DNA of 59,701 nucleotides from Allgaiera indica (GTDB lineage Bacteria; Pseudomonadota; Alphaproteobacteria; Rhodobacterales; Rhodobacteraceae), in the NCBI RefSeq assembly GCF_900106675.1, contig NZ_FNOB01000023.1, positions 1 through 59,701 on the forward strand. The letters are read 5' to 3'. Shown here one piece after another: positions 34,962 through 44,482 of the stretch. A program made the position numbers and the translations under genes. Under the pieces are notes generated by a model. The model was not told the origin of the DNA and did not search any database. It saw only the letters and a program-made list of their open reading frames with translations. Within the stretch, counting starts at the first letter, position 1. Each line of letters begins with the position of its first letter.

Positions 34962-35954
34962 CGCGCGCTGTCCCCATGGCCGGCGACGGTATCGACGGTG
35001 GCCGAGATACTGGCCCCGGTACGCAGCGTGACGTCGGTCTTGTCCAGCGCGATCCGGACGGGAAAGCGCTGGGTCACTTTCACCCAGTTGCCGCTGGCGT
35101 TCTCGGACGGCAGCAGGGAGAAGGTCGAGCCCGAGCCGTAGCCTACGGACTCGACATGCCCCTTCAGCGTGACGCCGGGCAGCATGTCGACATGGATGGT
35201 CACCGGCTGGCCCGGTCGAATGCGGCCAAGCGCGGTTTCCTTGAAGTTCGCCTGCACCCACCAGTGCCCGCTTTCGACCAGCGCGAAAAGCGGCGCATAG
35301 GCCGTCACGGTCGAGCCCGCGCGCAGATCGAGATTGGCGATCCAGCCGCTGGCCGGCGCCTTGATCACCGTGTGGTCGAGGTTCAGCTTTGCCGTCGCCA
35401 ACTGCGCCTGCACCGCCGCCAGGTTGTCGCGCTTGCTTTCCGCCTCCGACCGCGCCTGTGTCAGGTTCGAGCGTGCGGAATCCAGATCCGCCTTGGCCTT
35501 AGGCCTCGGCCGATTGCTGCTGTTCCAGCACCGATTGCGAGATATTACCCTTTGCAAACAGCGCCTTGGAGCGCGCCAGCTGTTGCGTCGCGGTGTTCAG
35601 CGCCGATTTGGCGCTGGCCACCACCTGTTCCGCCGCGCTGATCGCCGCCGAAGAGGATTGCACCGCCTCCTGGGCCATCTTTTCCTGCGCCTTGGCCGCG
35701 TCATAGGCATTGCGGTATTGCGCGGGATCGAGACGGAACAGCACCTCTCCCTTCTCGACCTTCTGGTTCTCGTGCACATCGACCTGGGCAACCTGTCCGG
35801 CCACCTGGGCCGATATCTGAACGATATGGGCACGTAGATAGGCGTCCTGGGTCGAGGGGTGAAGATCTTCGTATTGCCACCAGAACCACAGGCCGGCCGC
35901 GATGGCCAGAACCAGGCCGGCCGCGGCAATCAGCTTCAGCTTTTTCACGCTCAA
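34958..35954 (-). pseudogene. HlyD/EmrA-family membrane fusion protein, single-base frameshift
   Basis: Two frames add up to one adaptor. The first (35499-35954) encodes MSVKKLKLIAAAGLVLAIAA with an N-terminal membrane anchor, then the first coiled-coil arm, ending ...VLEQQQSAEA and TAA. The second (34958-35557) continues KAKADLDSARSNLTQARSEA, the lipoyl half ASGWIANLDLRAGSTV and the beta-barrel. Removing one A at 35501 (plus strand) restores a continuous 331-residue reading frame, with ...QSAEAKAKADL across the join. Either a recent frameshift mutation or a base-call error. Confidence 0.85.
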
Positions 35955-36136
35955 CTCCGTCCTCTTCGCCCGCCGGAAGGCCAGTCATCGCGCCCGATCG
36001 GCGTGCCCCCACATGAATTCGCGGTTTCCGGACCGATATAGCCCACCGTTCCAGGCGGGCCAGACGCTGATGACGTGAATGTCAACTGACTTAGCGTAAC
36101 CCGCTGCAAACCGGCGGCAGGGGGCGACACGGAAAT

Positions 36137-36164
36137 GCCCTGCCGGACACTGATCCGGCAGGGC
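36137..36164 (-). terminator. Stem-loop downstream of bdhA
   Basis: GCCCTGCCGGA (36137-36147) and TCCGGCAGGGC (36154-36164) pair perfectly, 11 bp, around a 6-nt loop. On the minus strand it lies 40 bp after the bdhA stop and is followed by ATTTCCG. It probably ends the patatin-adc-bdhA transcript. Confidence 0.65.
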
Positions 36165-36203
36165 TGATGCCGTCTTGGGGAGCGGCACCGGAGGGTGGCT
36201 GGT

Positions 36204-36986
36204 TCAGTTCATGTACCAGCCATGGCTGACCACCATCGACTGGCCGGTCAGCGCATTCGTGGGGAAGGCGGCGAAGAGCCAGGCCAGCTCGGCCACGTCC
36301 TCGACAGTGGTGAATTCCTGGTCGACGGTGTCGCCCAGCATGATCTTGTTCACCACCTCTTCTTCCGAAATCCCCAGTTCCTTTGCCTGTTCGGGGATCT
36401 GCTTCTCGACCAGCGGCGTCTTGACGAAGCCCGGGCAGATCACGTTGGCGCGCACCCCGTATTCCGCCCCTTCCTTCGACACCACCCGCGCCAGGCCCAG
36501 AAGCCCGTGCTTGGCGGTCACATAGGCCGATTTCAGGGGCGAGGCCTCTTTCGAATGCACCGAGCCCATGTAGATCACCGAACCGCCGCCGCGCGTCTTC
36601 ATATGCGGGATGCAAGCCTTGGTCGTCAGGAAGGCACCGTCGAGATGGATCGACAGAAGCTTCTTCCAATCCTCGAAGGGAAAATCCTCTAACTTGTGGA
36701 CGATCTGGATGCCCGCGTTCGACACCAGCACATCGATGCCGCCCCAGGCCTTCGCGACCTCTTCGACGCCGGCGTTCACCACGACCTCGTCGGTGACGTT
36801 CATCGCGATGCCCATCGCCTCGCCCGGGCCCATCTTCGTCAACTCGGCCGCGGTCTTCTTCGCTTCGTCAAGGTTCAGGTCGGCGATCGCCACCTTCGCC
36901 CCGTCCTGCACATAGCGCTTGGCGATCGCCATGCCGATGCCGCGCGCGGCGCCGGTGACGATGCAGATCTTGCCCTTCATGTTCAT
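36204..36986 (-). CDS. bdhA: 3-hydroxybutyrate dehydrogenase
   Basis: 260 residues from [20 protein letters not shown]. Short-chain dehydrogenase with NAD motif GAARGIG, the NAG motif in [13 protein letters not shown] and active site [21 protein letters not shown] (Ser...Tyr-x3-Lys). Sequence and neighbours fit D-3-hydroxybutyrate dehydrogenase, which interconverts acetoacetate and 3-hydroxybutyrate. AGGAG precedes the start. It is last in the patatin-acetoacetate decarboxylase-bdhA operon, an arrangement seen in PHB-using Rhodobacteraceae. Confidence 0.9.
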   Translation of the reverse strand: MNMKGKICIVTGAARGIGMAIAKRYVQDGAKVAIADLNLDEAKKTAAELTKMGPGEAMGIAMNVTDEVVVNAGVEEVAKAWGGIDVLVSNAGIQIVHKLEDFPFEDWKKLLSIHLDGAFLTTKACIPHMKTRGGGSVIYMGSVHSKEASPLKSAYVTAKHGLLGLARVVSKEGAEYGVRANVICPGFVKTPLVEKQIPEQAKELGISEEEVVNKIMLGDTVDQEFTTVEDVAELAWLFAAFPTNALTGQSMVVSHGWYMN

Positions 36987-37017
36987 CTTCGATCTCCTGT
37001 CGTTGCGGGCGGCGGGG

Positions 37018-37764
37018 TCACTTCCCGTCCTCCATGTAATCGTGGACGACCTTGCCAAGCCCGAGGGTCAGGTCGGTCAGAATGTGGGTGGCGCCGATCA
37101 CCTCGCGCACCGGCAATTGCGCGACCGGGGCCAACGCATGGGAATAGAGTTCTATCCCCGCGGGCCCCTCCCAGGCGCCCTTCACGGTGATATCCTCGAG
37201 ATGGTATTCGACCAGCTCGCAGATCCGCGGGCTGCAGTCGACATGCGGGATGATCTTCAGAAGGAAGTTCGGCGCCTTCAACTGCGCCTCGACCTTCTTC
37301 AGATCCAGTGCTTTGTGCTTGTAGCCCATCGTCGCCATCGCCACCCGGATCGGCCCCATGTCGAGGGTGCCGACCAGCGTGTCCTTCTCGACCGTCAGGC
37401 TGGGTTGCGCGAACTTCTTGGGGAAACCCCAGATCTCGCGCCCGCCGGCGATCGGGCTTTCGTCGTTGAGGTACATCGCATGGGTATAGCCACCGTCACG
37501 CCCCTGAAAGCGCACCGGGATGACCTGCCCGGATTCGGTGTAATCCCCGAAGCCGGTGGAATCGGGCATGCGGATGAATTCGTATTTCACCAGCGGCTCG
37601 GCCACCTCCAGGGGTTCGGGCACCACGGCGCGCAGGGCCTCCATGTCGGTGCGATAGGTGATGGTCAGGAATTCCCGATCCACGAAGCGGTAGGGGCCGC
37701 GCGGATAGGAGGGGTTGGCCAGAGGCATCGAGAAGGCGCGGGCTTTCACATCGGCGATCTTCAT
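37018..37764 (-). CDS. adc: Acetoacetate decarboxylase
   Basis: 248 residues, family length. [20 protein letters not shown] at the start, [20 protein letters not shown], and the active-site region [19 protein letters not shown]; the Schiff-base Lys is one of the two in PKKF. It converts acetoacetate to acetone and CO2. Its start overlaps the patatin stop by 4 bp (ATGA), and bdhA follows 31 bp downstream, so acetoacetate can be reduced or decarboxylated by products of one operon. Confidence 0.93.
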   Translation of the reverse strand: MKIADVKARAFSMPLANPSYPRGPYRFVDREFLTITYRTDMEALRAVVPEPLEVAEPLVKYEFIRMPDSTGFGDYTESGQVIPVRFQGRDGGYTHAMYLNDESPIAGGREIWGFPKKFAQPSLTVEKDTLVGTLDMGPIRVAMATMGYKHKALDLKKVEAQLKAPNFLLKIIPHVDCSPRICELVEYHLEDITVKGAWEGPAGIELYSHALAPVAQLPVREVIGATHILTDLTLGLGKVVHDYMEDGK

Positions 37765-38987
37765 TTCGCGGTACTCCTGCTGCGGCGGGCCGGGGCAAGG
37801 GCGGCGCGCGCTGCATGCGCCTCGCGCGCCCGGCGGCGGGATTCGGATTCCGCCCGGCCGGATTTCGTCAGATCGAAGGTATGCACCGCGCCGCTCTTTT
37901 GCAGCCGCCCGCGCCAGTCCGGATGGTCCATCGTCTCCGCCACATCCGCCACCCCCGAGGCCCAGTGATCCAGCATCGAGCGGCGCGAGAACTCGTAGTC
38001 CTTCGACTCGCTTTCATTCTTCGATTGGCGGTAGATCAGATGCACGATGCTCAACCGCGTCTGGAAGCGGCAATCTATCAGCGCCTTGACGCGCGGATCT
38101 TCCTGCATCTCCCTGGGCAGGGCCTGGAACGCGTCATAGGTCTTGCCGGCCTCTTCATAGAGTTGCCGCAACAGATCGGTGTTCAGCCGCGTCCGGCTGG
38201 AATAGCGGATGTCCTGTATCCGGCCCTCGATATCCCAGACCGTGGCCGGCACCTGTCCCTGCGCCTTGAACAGATCGACCTGCCAGACGCATTTGTCGGC
38301 CACGGTCGCGGCCTCGAACAGCACATATTGCAGCGGCGTGTTCGACAGCAATCCGCCATCCCAGTAGAGGTCTCCGTCGATCTCGACCGGCGGAAAGCCC
38401 GGCGGCAACGCGCCCGAGGCCATGATATGTTCGGGCCCGATCTCGCGCCGGTCGCTGTCGAACCAGGTCATCGAGCCGGTTTCGACATTCACCGCGCCGA
38501 CGGACAGGCGCGGCCCCTCGCCGTTGAGATAGTCGAAATCGACCAGCTCAAGCAGCGTGTCGCGCAGCGGCGAGGTGTCGTAGTAGCCCAGCGCCTCGAC
38601 CGTGCCGGGAAGGCGCAGCGCCGCGGGCGGGATCTGTGGCCGGAAGAAGCCGGGGATGCCGGTCAGCATCGCCTGGCCGGCGTAGGTTTCGTTGATCGCC
38701 TTGCGGCCGAAGGGCCAAAGCATCGGTGCGGCCCATCCGGTGCCCGAGGTCACCAGCTGCCAGAAGGCCCGCAGCCGTTCCAGGCGATGCTCGGGGCGGT
38801 TGCCGGCGATCAGCGCCGCGTTGACCGCGCCGATCGATATGCCCGCGATCCAATCCGGTATCACGCCGCGCGCTGAAAGGCCCTCGAAGACGCCGGCCTG
38901 AAAGGCGCCCAGCGCGCCGCCGCCCTGCAGAACCAGGATCTGCTCTTCGCCGCGGCGCGGAATTTCTGTCTCATCCTTGCCAGCCAT
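37761..38987 (-). CDS. Patatin-like phospholipase (DUF3734-type)
   Basis: 408 residues from [20 protein letters not shown]. The oxyanion-hole [11 protein letters not shown], the nucleophile elbow [11 protein letters not shown] (G-x-S-x-G) and the catalytic DGG in [15 protein letters not shown] form the Ser-Asp dyad. The C-terminal ~110 residues after the catalytic domain match the DUF3734 extension. Such patatins in PHB-related operons may hydrolyse lipid or polyhydroxyalkanoate-associated esters. AAGGAA lies 6 nt before the ATG 38987; an ATG two codons upstream is possible. Confidence 0.88.
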   Translation of the reverse strand: MAGKDETEIPRRGEEQILVLQGGGALGAFQAGVFEGLSARGVIPDWIAGISIGAVNAALIAGNRPEHRLERLRAFWQLVTSGTGWAAPMLWPFGRKAINETYAGQAMLTGIPGFFRPQIPPAALRLPGTVEALGYYDTSPLRDTLLELVDFDYLNGEGPRLSVGAVNVETGSMTWFDSDRREIGPEHIMASGALPPGFPPVEIDGDLYWDGGLLSNTPLQYVLFEAATVADKCVWQVDLFKAQGQVPATVWDIEGRIQDIRYSSRTRLNTDLLRQLYEEAGKTYDAFQALPREMQEDPRVKALIDCRFQTRLSIVHLIYRQSKNESESKDYEFSRRSMLDHWASGVADVAETMDHPDWRGRLQKSGAVHTFDLTKSGRAESESRRRAREAHAARAALAPARRSRSTAK

Positions 38988-39186
38988 GGTCATTTCCTTG
39001 CGTTTTCCCCGGTCCCGTCTCTCACACGATGGGGTCGCGCCTCCCCGCTTGTAAGCCTTCGAAACGCAATCGTGAGAAACGTTGCTGCGTTGCGGCATCG
39101 CGGGTTTCGCAAGGCCCGCGGGGCCGCGTTCGGTTGGCCGCGCGTAAAATCCGCAAGGCCGCGGCCAAGGACCGAGGGCCGAAGAC

Positions 39187-40116
39187 TCAGGCGCCGCGCC
39201 CTTCGGCGGCCCCAGGAACGGACGAACGAACCAATGCGCCCGGCGCGCCGATCACCTTGGCCGCCAGCTCTGCGGCGGCCCTGACCGATCGCAGCATATC
39301 CTTGCCCGTCGCCAGCCCGGCCAGCAACGCGGCCGCGAAACTGTCCCCCGCCGCGGTACTGTCGACCACCCGCGCCACCGGTACCGGAGCAAAGCTGAAA
39401 TCACCGCAATCGGGCGCGAAGCCCGTGATCGGCCTTCCCCGGTTCTTCACGATCACGCTTCGCGCGCCCGCCGCGCGGTAGCGCGCCACCGTCTGGCCCG
39501 GGGTCGCATCCTCGAACAGCGCGGCTTCCTCGTCGAAGCTGGGCAGCACCAGATCGGCGACCTCTGCCGCCCGCATCAGCCCGGCGCGCATCGCCGCCCC
39601 GCTTTCCCAAAGGCTGGGGCGCAGATTGGTGTCGAAGGCGACCAACGCGCCCTGCGTGCGCGCCACCCGCATAGCGTCGCACAACCGCGTCCGCCCGTCG
39701 GGCGGCAGGATCGCCAGGGTGATTGCCGACAGGTAGATCACGGCGTGCCCGGCAAGCACCCGCGCCAGCCAATCGCCGTCCTCGGCCAGCAGCCGCGCCG
39801 CCGATTGCCCACGCCAATAGGAAAAGCTGCGTTCGCCTTCGTCGAGTGAAATCATGTAAAGGCCGACCGTCCGGTCCGGCACACGGCGCAACGCGGCGGT
39901 ATCGATCCCCTGTGCCGCGATGAACCTTGCCATTTCATCCGAAGCCGCGTCGTTGCCGATGCAACTTGCGTAGGAAACCTGCCAATCGGCAGGCAGCAGC
40001 CGGCGCGCGTACCAGGCGGTGTTGAACGTGTCGCCGGCAAAGCCCCTGCGGTAGAGGTTCCCTTGCATCTGCGCGAGTTCGACCATGCATTCGCCGACTG
40101 CCAGGAAAGAATTCAT
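39187..40116 (-). CDS. kdgK: PfkB-family sugar kinase, 2-dehydro-3-deoxygluconokinase-like
   Basis: 309 residues. PfkB signatures are RRGFAGDTFNTAWYARRL at the sugar-binding side and VVDSTAAGDSFAAALLAGLA with the catalytic Asp (G-D in AAGDSF). SAITLAILPPDGR and FDTNLRPSLWES fit KDG kinases. It would phosphorylate 2-keto-3-deoxy-sugar acids to KDPG or an equivalent. AAGGG precedes the start. It lies next to a decayed 2-keto-3-deoxy-xylonate dehydratase and opposite the sugar-acid dehydratase, so it probably handles the keto-deoxy product. Confidence 0.82.
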   Translation of the reverse strand: MNSFLAVGECMVELAQMQGNLYRRGFAGDTFNTAWYARRLLPADWQVSYASCIGNDAASDEMARFIAAQGIDTAALRRVPDRTVGLYMISLDEGERSFSYWRGQSAARLLAEDGDWLARVLAGHAVIYLSAITLAILPPDGRTRLCDAMRVARTQGALVAFDTNLRPSLWESGAAMRAGLMRAAEVADLVLPSFDEEAALFEDATPGQTVARYRAAGARSVIVKNRGRPITGFAPDCGDFSFAPVPVARVVDSTAAGDSFAAALLAGLATGKDMLRSVRAAAELAAKVIGAPGALVRSSVPGAAEGRGA

Positions 40117-40129
40117 GCCGCGCGGCCCT

Positions 40130-40420
40130 TCACGACAGGCCCCGCGCCGCGAGGTCGCGCATCAGCGCCCAAGGTCCATTCCGGAGCCTCCGTCGAATGC
40201 CGCACCAGGTTGCGCTGCCTCCCCAGGTCGGGCCCCGAGATGGTGACCACGTCGCCCGGAGGATGGATAAAGCCCAGCCCCGGCGCGTCGCGATCCTTCC
40301 CCGGGGCCAACACGGCGCCCAGGAACAGGAAGAAGCCGTCGAGATACTGATGATGCCGCCCGATCGCCTGCGCGACGATCGCCGCCGGGTCGAAAATTCC
40401 ATCTGGATCAAAGGCGCGCC
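40130..40420 (-). pseudogene. Decayed FAH-family 2-keto-3-deoxy-D-xylonate dehydratase (XylX-like), C-terminus only
   Basis: The minus strand encodes DPAAIVAQAIGRHHQYLDGF, FLFLGAVLAPGKDRDAPGLG, FIHPPGDVVTISGPDLGR and LVRHSTEAPEWTLG, then after a small deletion near 40165 the last residues ALMRDLAARGLS and stop in another frame. This is the C-terminus I remember for Caulobacter-type XylX and its relatives (GRHHQYPDG, APxxDRDxPGxGFTH, LSTEAPxWTFG, LMRNLAARGL). Upstream of about 40420 no coherent homology is visible, so the N-terminal two thirds are gone. The name depends on my recall. Confidence 0.65.
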
Positions 40421-40691
40421 TCCCCGCGCGCATCAGGCCGGAGCGGGCCTGGCCGATATACGCCCCGGAATCGGCTAAGCCGGGGCCTGTCGCGCCCGAC
40501 GCCTTGCTCGATGCAAGGCGCCCCAGACCCGGCGGGACCACGCCGTTCTGGCGCCCGGCCTGGACCGCCGCCCCCCGGGCTCTGCGCCGCATGCCCGGGC
40601 TGGCCGCCCCGGGACGGGCGGAAGGCTTCATGATGGCTCTGCCAGTTTGCATTCTCTCCCCTGACCCGGGTACCCGCCACGCGCGGTCATC

Positions 40692-40701
40692 TGGTATACC
40701 A
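40692..40701. promoter_or_regulatory. Palindromic operator TGGTATACCA, site 1
   Basis: The perfect 10-bp palindrome TGGTATACCA lies in the divergent region between the kinase/decayed xylX side and the dehydratase, centred 98 bp from site 2. FCD-type GntR regulators such as UxuR/ExuR bind closely similar sequences. A GntR gene (43629) lies in the locus. Confidence 0.6.
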
Positions 40702-40788
40702 TTCAGATCAAGCCGGATTGACGCGCGATGTCAACCGGCTTGCCGACCGGGCACGGCGTCCCGCCGGCCCCGCAAAATGTACTTGAAT

Positions 40789-40800
40789 TTGGTATACCAA
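40789..40800. promoter_or_regulatory. Palindromic operator TTGGTATACCAA, site 2
   Basis: The perfect 12-bp palindrome TTGGTATACCAA lies 54 bp before the dehydratase ATG. A possible -35 (TTGAAT at 40783) and -10 (AATGAT at 40807) would place it between the promoter elements, so a bound regulator would block RNA polymerase. Confidence 0.65.
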
Positions 40801-40854
40801 ATGGGGAATGATATGGGCGTGGCGAGGGCCGCCCGCCCGGAAGGAAGAAAGAGC

Positions 40855-42636
40855 ATGTCAGACACCCGCGCGAACCGCCGATTCCGCTCGCAGGAGTGGT
40901 TCGACAACCCCAACAACCCGGGCATGACCGCGCTCTATCTGGAGCGCTACCAGAACCAGGAATACACCCGCGGCGAATTGCAATCCGAACGCCCGATCAT
41001 CGGCATCGCCAATTCGGGATCCGATCTGGCGCCCTGCAACAAGATCCATATGTTCCTGATGGACCGGATCAAGGCGGGTATCCGTGATGCCGGCGGCATC
41101 CCGATGGAATTTCCCACCCACCCGATCCAGGAAACCGGCAAGCGCCCGACCGCCGCGCTGGACCGCAACCTTGCCTATCTGTCGCTGGTCGAGGTGCTGC
41201 ACGGCTATCCGATCGACGGTGTGGTGCTGACCACGGGTTGCGACAAGACCACGCCCGCCATGCTGATGGCCGCCGCCACGGTCGATCTGCCGGCCATCGC
41301 CCTGAACGGTGGGCCGATGCTGGACGGCTGGTGGAAGGGCAAGCGCGCAGGGTCGGGCACGGTGATCTGGGAATCCCGCCGCCTGCTGGCCGAAGGCAGG
41401 ATCGACTACGACGAATTCGTCGGCCGGATCTGCGCCTCGGCGCCCTCGCTGGGCCATTGCAACACCATGGGCACCGCCAGCACCATGAACGCCATGGCCG
41501 AGGCCCTGGGCATGTCGCTGACCGGCAATTCCGCGATCCCCGCGCCGTTCCGCGAACGCATGGCGATGGCCTACGAGACCGGCCGCCGGATTGTCGGCAT
41601 GGTGATCGAGGATCTCAAGCCCTCGGACATCCTGACGCGCAGTGCCTTCGAGAACGCGATCGTGGTCAATACCGCGATCGGCGGATCGACCAACGCGCCC
41701 CCGCATCTGGCCGCGATCGCGCGTCACGCCGGGGTGGATCTAAACGTGAAGGATTGGGAGACGCTGGGCTACGACGTGCCGCTCTTGGTGAACATGCAGC
41801 CGGCCGGGGAATACCTGGGCGAAAGCTTCTTTCGCGCCGGCGGCGTTCCTGCGGTGATGGCCGAACTGCGAAAGGCGGGCCGCATCCACGAAGGCGTGAT
41901 GACCGCGACAGGGCAGACCATGGCGGTGAACCTTGCCGGGCTGGAAAGCCTCGATCACGCGGTGATCACGACCTGCGACAAGCCGCTGCGCACCCATGCG
42001 GGTTTCAAGGTGCTGTCGGGCAACCTGTTCGATTCCGCCCTGATGAAGACGAGCGTGATTTCCGAGGACTTCCGCCGCCGCTTTCTGTCGCATCCCGGGC
42101 AGGAAGGCATTCACGAGGCCCGCGCGATCGTCTTCGAGGGCCCCGAGGACTACCATGAGCGCATCAACGACCCGACGCTGGAGATCGACGAACACTGCAT
42201 CCTTTTCATCCGCAACGTCGGCTGCGTCGGCTACCCCGGCTCGGCCGAGGTGGTGAACATGCAGCCGCCGGACGCGCTGCTGAAGGCCGGCATCGACCAC
42301 CTGCCGACGGTGGGAGACGGGCGCCAGTCGGGCACCTCTGAAAGCCCCTCGATCCTGAATGCCTCACCCGAGGCGGTGGTCGGCGGCGGGCTTGCATACC
42401 TGCAGACCGGCGACCGCGTGCGGCTGGACCTCGACGCCTCGCGGATGGACGCGCTGGTCGACGACGAGGAATGGAACGCACGCCGCGCCGCTTGGACGCG
42501 GCCCGAGTTGCACCACCAGACGCCATGGCAGGAAATCTACCGCAAACATGTGGGGCAACTGGCCCAGGGCGGCTGCCTGGAACTCGCGACCGCCTATCAG
42601 AAGATCGCCCGGGACCTGCCGCGCGACAATCACTGA
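40855..42636 (+). CDS. IlvD/Edd-family sugar-acid dehydratase, xylonate dehydratase-like
   Basis: 593 residues from [20 protein letters not shown]. The protein closely follows Caulobacter xylonate dehydratase XylD as I recall it, over its whole length. Fe-S ligands are Cys61 (APCNKIH), Cys129 ([10 protein letters not shown]) and Cys202 (GHCNTMGTA), matching XylD positions, with the metal/substrate stretches [40 protein letters not shown] and [13 protein letters not shown]. It would dehydrate a C5 or C6 aldonic acid to its 2-keto-3-deoxy acid; xylonate, arabinonate or galactonate are all possible. The frame is open upstream but the GGAAGAAAGAG before 40855 supports this start. Confidence 0.85.
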   Translation: MSDTRANRRFRSQEWFDNPNNPGMTALYLERYQNQEYTRGELQSERPIIGIANSGSDLAPCNKIHMFLMDRIKAGIRDAGGIPMEFPTHPIQETGKRPTAALDRNLAYLSLVEVLHGYPIDGVVLTTGCDKTTPAMLMAAATVDLPAIALNGGPMLDGWWKGKRAGSGTVIWESRRLLAEGRIDYDEFVGRICASAPSLGHCNTMGTASTMNAMAEALGMSLTGNSAIPAPFRERMAMAYETGRRIVGMVIEDLKPSDILTRSAFENAIVVNTAIGGSTNAPPHLAAIARHAGVDLNVKDWETLGYDVPLLVNMQPAGEYLGESFFRAGGVPAVMAELRKAGRIHEGVMTATGQTMAVNLAGLESLDHAVITTCDKPLRTHAGFKVLSGNLFDSALMKTSVISEDFRRRFLSHPGQEGIHEARAIVFEGPEDYHERINDPTLEIDEHCILFIRNVGCVGYPGSAEVVNMQPPDALLKAGIDHLPTVGDGRQSGTSESPSILNASPEAVVGGGLAYLQTGDRVRLDLDASRMDALVDDEEWNARRAAWTRPELHHQTPWQEIYRKHVGQLAQGGCLELATAYQKIARDLPRDNH

Positions 42637-42708
42637 AGGACGGGCACGGACGGGCGGGCAAGAGGGCGGGCGCGGATCCGCAGGCATGACCGGGAAGGAG
42701 ACGCCGCC

Positions 42709-43446
42709 ATGAGGCGAAGCATCATCATCACCGGCGCGGGATCCGGGGTCGGCCGGGCGACGGCGGGCGCCTTCTTGCGCGCCGGCTGGCGTGTGGGGCT
42801 GGTGGGCCGTCGGGCCGGGCCGCTGGCGGAAACCGCCCAGGGCGCGACCGAGGCGTTGATCCTGCCCTGCGACGTGCGCGACGAAGCCGCGGTCGAGGCC
42901 GCTTTCCGCAAGGCACAGGGCGAATGGGGGCATCTGGACGTGCTGTTCAACAACGCCGGCATCAACGTCAAATCCGGCCCGATCGACGAGATCGCCGTCC
43001 AGGACTGGCGCCAGGTGATCGACATCAACCTGACCGGCGCCTTCATCGCCGCGCGCGCCGCCTTCGGCCTGATGCGGCGCCAGGATCCGCAGGGCGGCCG
43101 GATCATCAACAACGGCTCGATCTCGGCCCATGTGCCGCGCTGGGGTTCGGCGCCCTATACGGCGTCAAAACATGCGATCACCGGATTGACGCGGTCGATC
43201 TCGCTCGACGGGCGGCCCTACGACATCGCCTGCGGACAGATCGACATCGGCAATGCGCTGACCGAGATGGCCGCGAAGATGACCCGGGGCGTACCCCAGG
43301 CCGACGGCTCGATCGCGGTGGAGCCGGTGATCGACGTGGCCCATGTCGCGCGCGCGGTGCTGCACATGGCGGATCTGCCGCTGGAGGCGAATATTCAGTT
43401 CATGACCGTGATGGCGACCAAGATGCCCTTCATCGGGCGGGGGTAG
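42709..43446 (+). CDS. SDR-family oxidoreductase
   Basis: 245 residues. MRRSIIITGAGSGVGRATAG carries the NAD(P) motif TGxxxGxG, LFNNAGINVKSGPIDEI the NNAG motif, and SISAHVPRWGSAPYTASKHA the catalytic Ser and Tyr-x3-Lys. GGAAGGAGA lies upstream (42692-42700). Its place after the sugar-acid dehydratase suggests oxidation or reduction of a sugar lactone, acid or keto acid in the same pathway. The exact substrate cannot be read from sequence. Confidence 0.88.
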   Translation: MRRSIIITGAGSGVGRATAGAFLRAGWRVGLVGRRAGPLAETAQGATEALILPCDVRDEAAVEAAFRKAQGEWGHLDVLFNNAGINVKSGPIDEIAVQDWRQVIDINLTGAFIAARAAFGLMRRQDPQGGRIINNGSISAHVPRWGSAPYTASKHAITGLTRSISLDGRPYDIACGQIDIGNALTEMAAKMTRGVPQADGSIAVEPVIDVAHVARAVLHMADLPLEANIQFMTVMATKMPFIGRG

Positions 43447-43528
43447 GCGCAGCCTTCGGATCCCCGCGCTCGCCCCCCGATCCCCGCCCCCGATCCGCGC
43501 CGCGCCATGCTCGACAAGGTGATGGCGA

Positions 43529-43538
43529 TGGCATACCA
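43529..43538. promoter_or_regulatory. Operator-like palindrome TGGCATACCA, site 3
   Basis: TGGCATACCA differs from sites 1 and 2 at one base and lies 91 bp before the GntR start at 43629, a natural autoregulatory position. Confidence 0.45.
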
Positions 43539-43628
43539 ACGGGCAATATCTTGGCATCTCCGGCATGACTTCCCGGCACGGCGCCTTCCTTGCGCGGGGG
43601 AATCGCGCCGCTATCGAAAGGTCCCGCG

Positions 43629-44312
43629 ATGACGGCGCAAACCCTGCCCGAGAAGATCGCCTACCGGCTGCGGCGCGACATCCTGCGCGGCAAGCTGCCG
43701 CCCGGGGCGCCGATCAAGGAGCGCGATTTCGCAGCCGAGGAAGATGTCAGCCGGATGCCGGTACGCGAGGCCATCCGCATCCTCGCCCAGGAGGGCCTGG
43801 TGATGTTGCGTCCCTCGCGCAGCCCGATCGTGGCGCAGCTCAGCTTCAAGGAGGTGGCGGACCAGACCGAGGTGCTGATCGCGCTGGAAAAGCTGTCGGC
43901 CGAACTGGCCTGCCGCAATGCCTCGGATGCCGATGTCGACCGCCTGGCCGAGATCACCGACCGGATCGCGGCGCAGTTCGACCAGATGGACCCGCTCGAC
44001 ATGTTCGAACTGGACATGTCCTTCCACCGCGCCATCGCCGCGGCCTCGGGCAATCGGGCGCTGGCCGAGACGCATTCCTCCTACCTCGCGCGTCTGTGGC
44101 GCATCCGCTATCTGGCGGCCAGCCAGCGGCGCAACCGCGAACGGGTGGTGACAGAACATCGCCGCATCATCGCCGCCGTGCGAAACCGTGACCCCAGCGC
44201 CGCCCGCGACGCCATCGACAACCATCTGTGGCATCTGGCCGAGGACATTCGCGAACTGATCGAGGCCGAGGGTCCGAACGCCAACCCCAAGGACCCGGCC
44301 CGGTCGACCTGA
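43629..44312 (+). CDS. GntR-family regulator, FadR/FCD subfamily
   Basis: 227 residues from MTAQTLPEKIAYRLRRDILR. The N-terminal winged helix-turn-helix has PGAPIKERDFAAEEDVSRMP and VREAIRILAQEGLVMLRPSR. The C-terminal FCD ligand domain keeps the metal/ligand-binding pattern: DMSFHRAIAAASGNR (Asp and His), EHRRIIAAVRNRD and IDNHLWHLAED (two His). It should bind a sugar acid or its derivative and control the operon. Three TGGTATACCA-type palindromes in the locus (40692, 40789, 43529) fit this family. The frame extends 13 codons upstream, but AAAGG precedes 43629. Confidence 0.9.
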   Translation: MTAQTLPEKIAYRLRRDILRGKLPPGAPIKERDFAAEEDVSRMPVREAIRILAQEGLVMLRPSRSPIVAQLSFKEVADQTEVLIALEKLSAELACRNASDADVDRLAEITDRIAAQFDQMDPLDMFELDMSFHRAIAAASGNRALAETHSSYLARLWRIRYLAASQRRNRERVVTEHRRIIAAVRNRDPSAARDAIDNHLWHLAEDIRELIEAEGPNANPKDPARST

Positions 44313-44435
44313 AGCCCGACCGCCGCCGGCCTCGCGCCTGCGCTCGATCCCGACCGCCCCACCGGCCAGAACGCGCGCCATGCCGCGCCGCGCCGCGCCG
44401 ACCGGTTGACAACTTCGCGCGACGCAGCGCACAAC

Positions 44436-44461
44436 TGGTCTATTGTCCAGACCAATGGACC
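44436..44461. promoter_or_regulatory. Operator-like repeats ahead of the second GntR gene
   Basis: TGGTC (44436-44440) and GACCA (44450-44454) form an inverted repeat, with a further GGACCA (44457-44462) just downstream; overlapping ATTGTCC and GACCAAT resemble FadR-type operators. A TTGACA hexamer lies at 44406-44411. The position directly upstream of the ribosome-binding site at 44471 suggests autorepression. Confidence 0.5.
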
Positions 44462-44482
44462 AATCGTGGCAAGAGGGACAGC

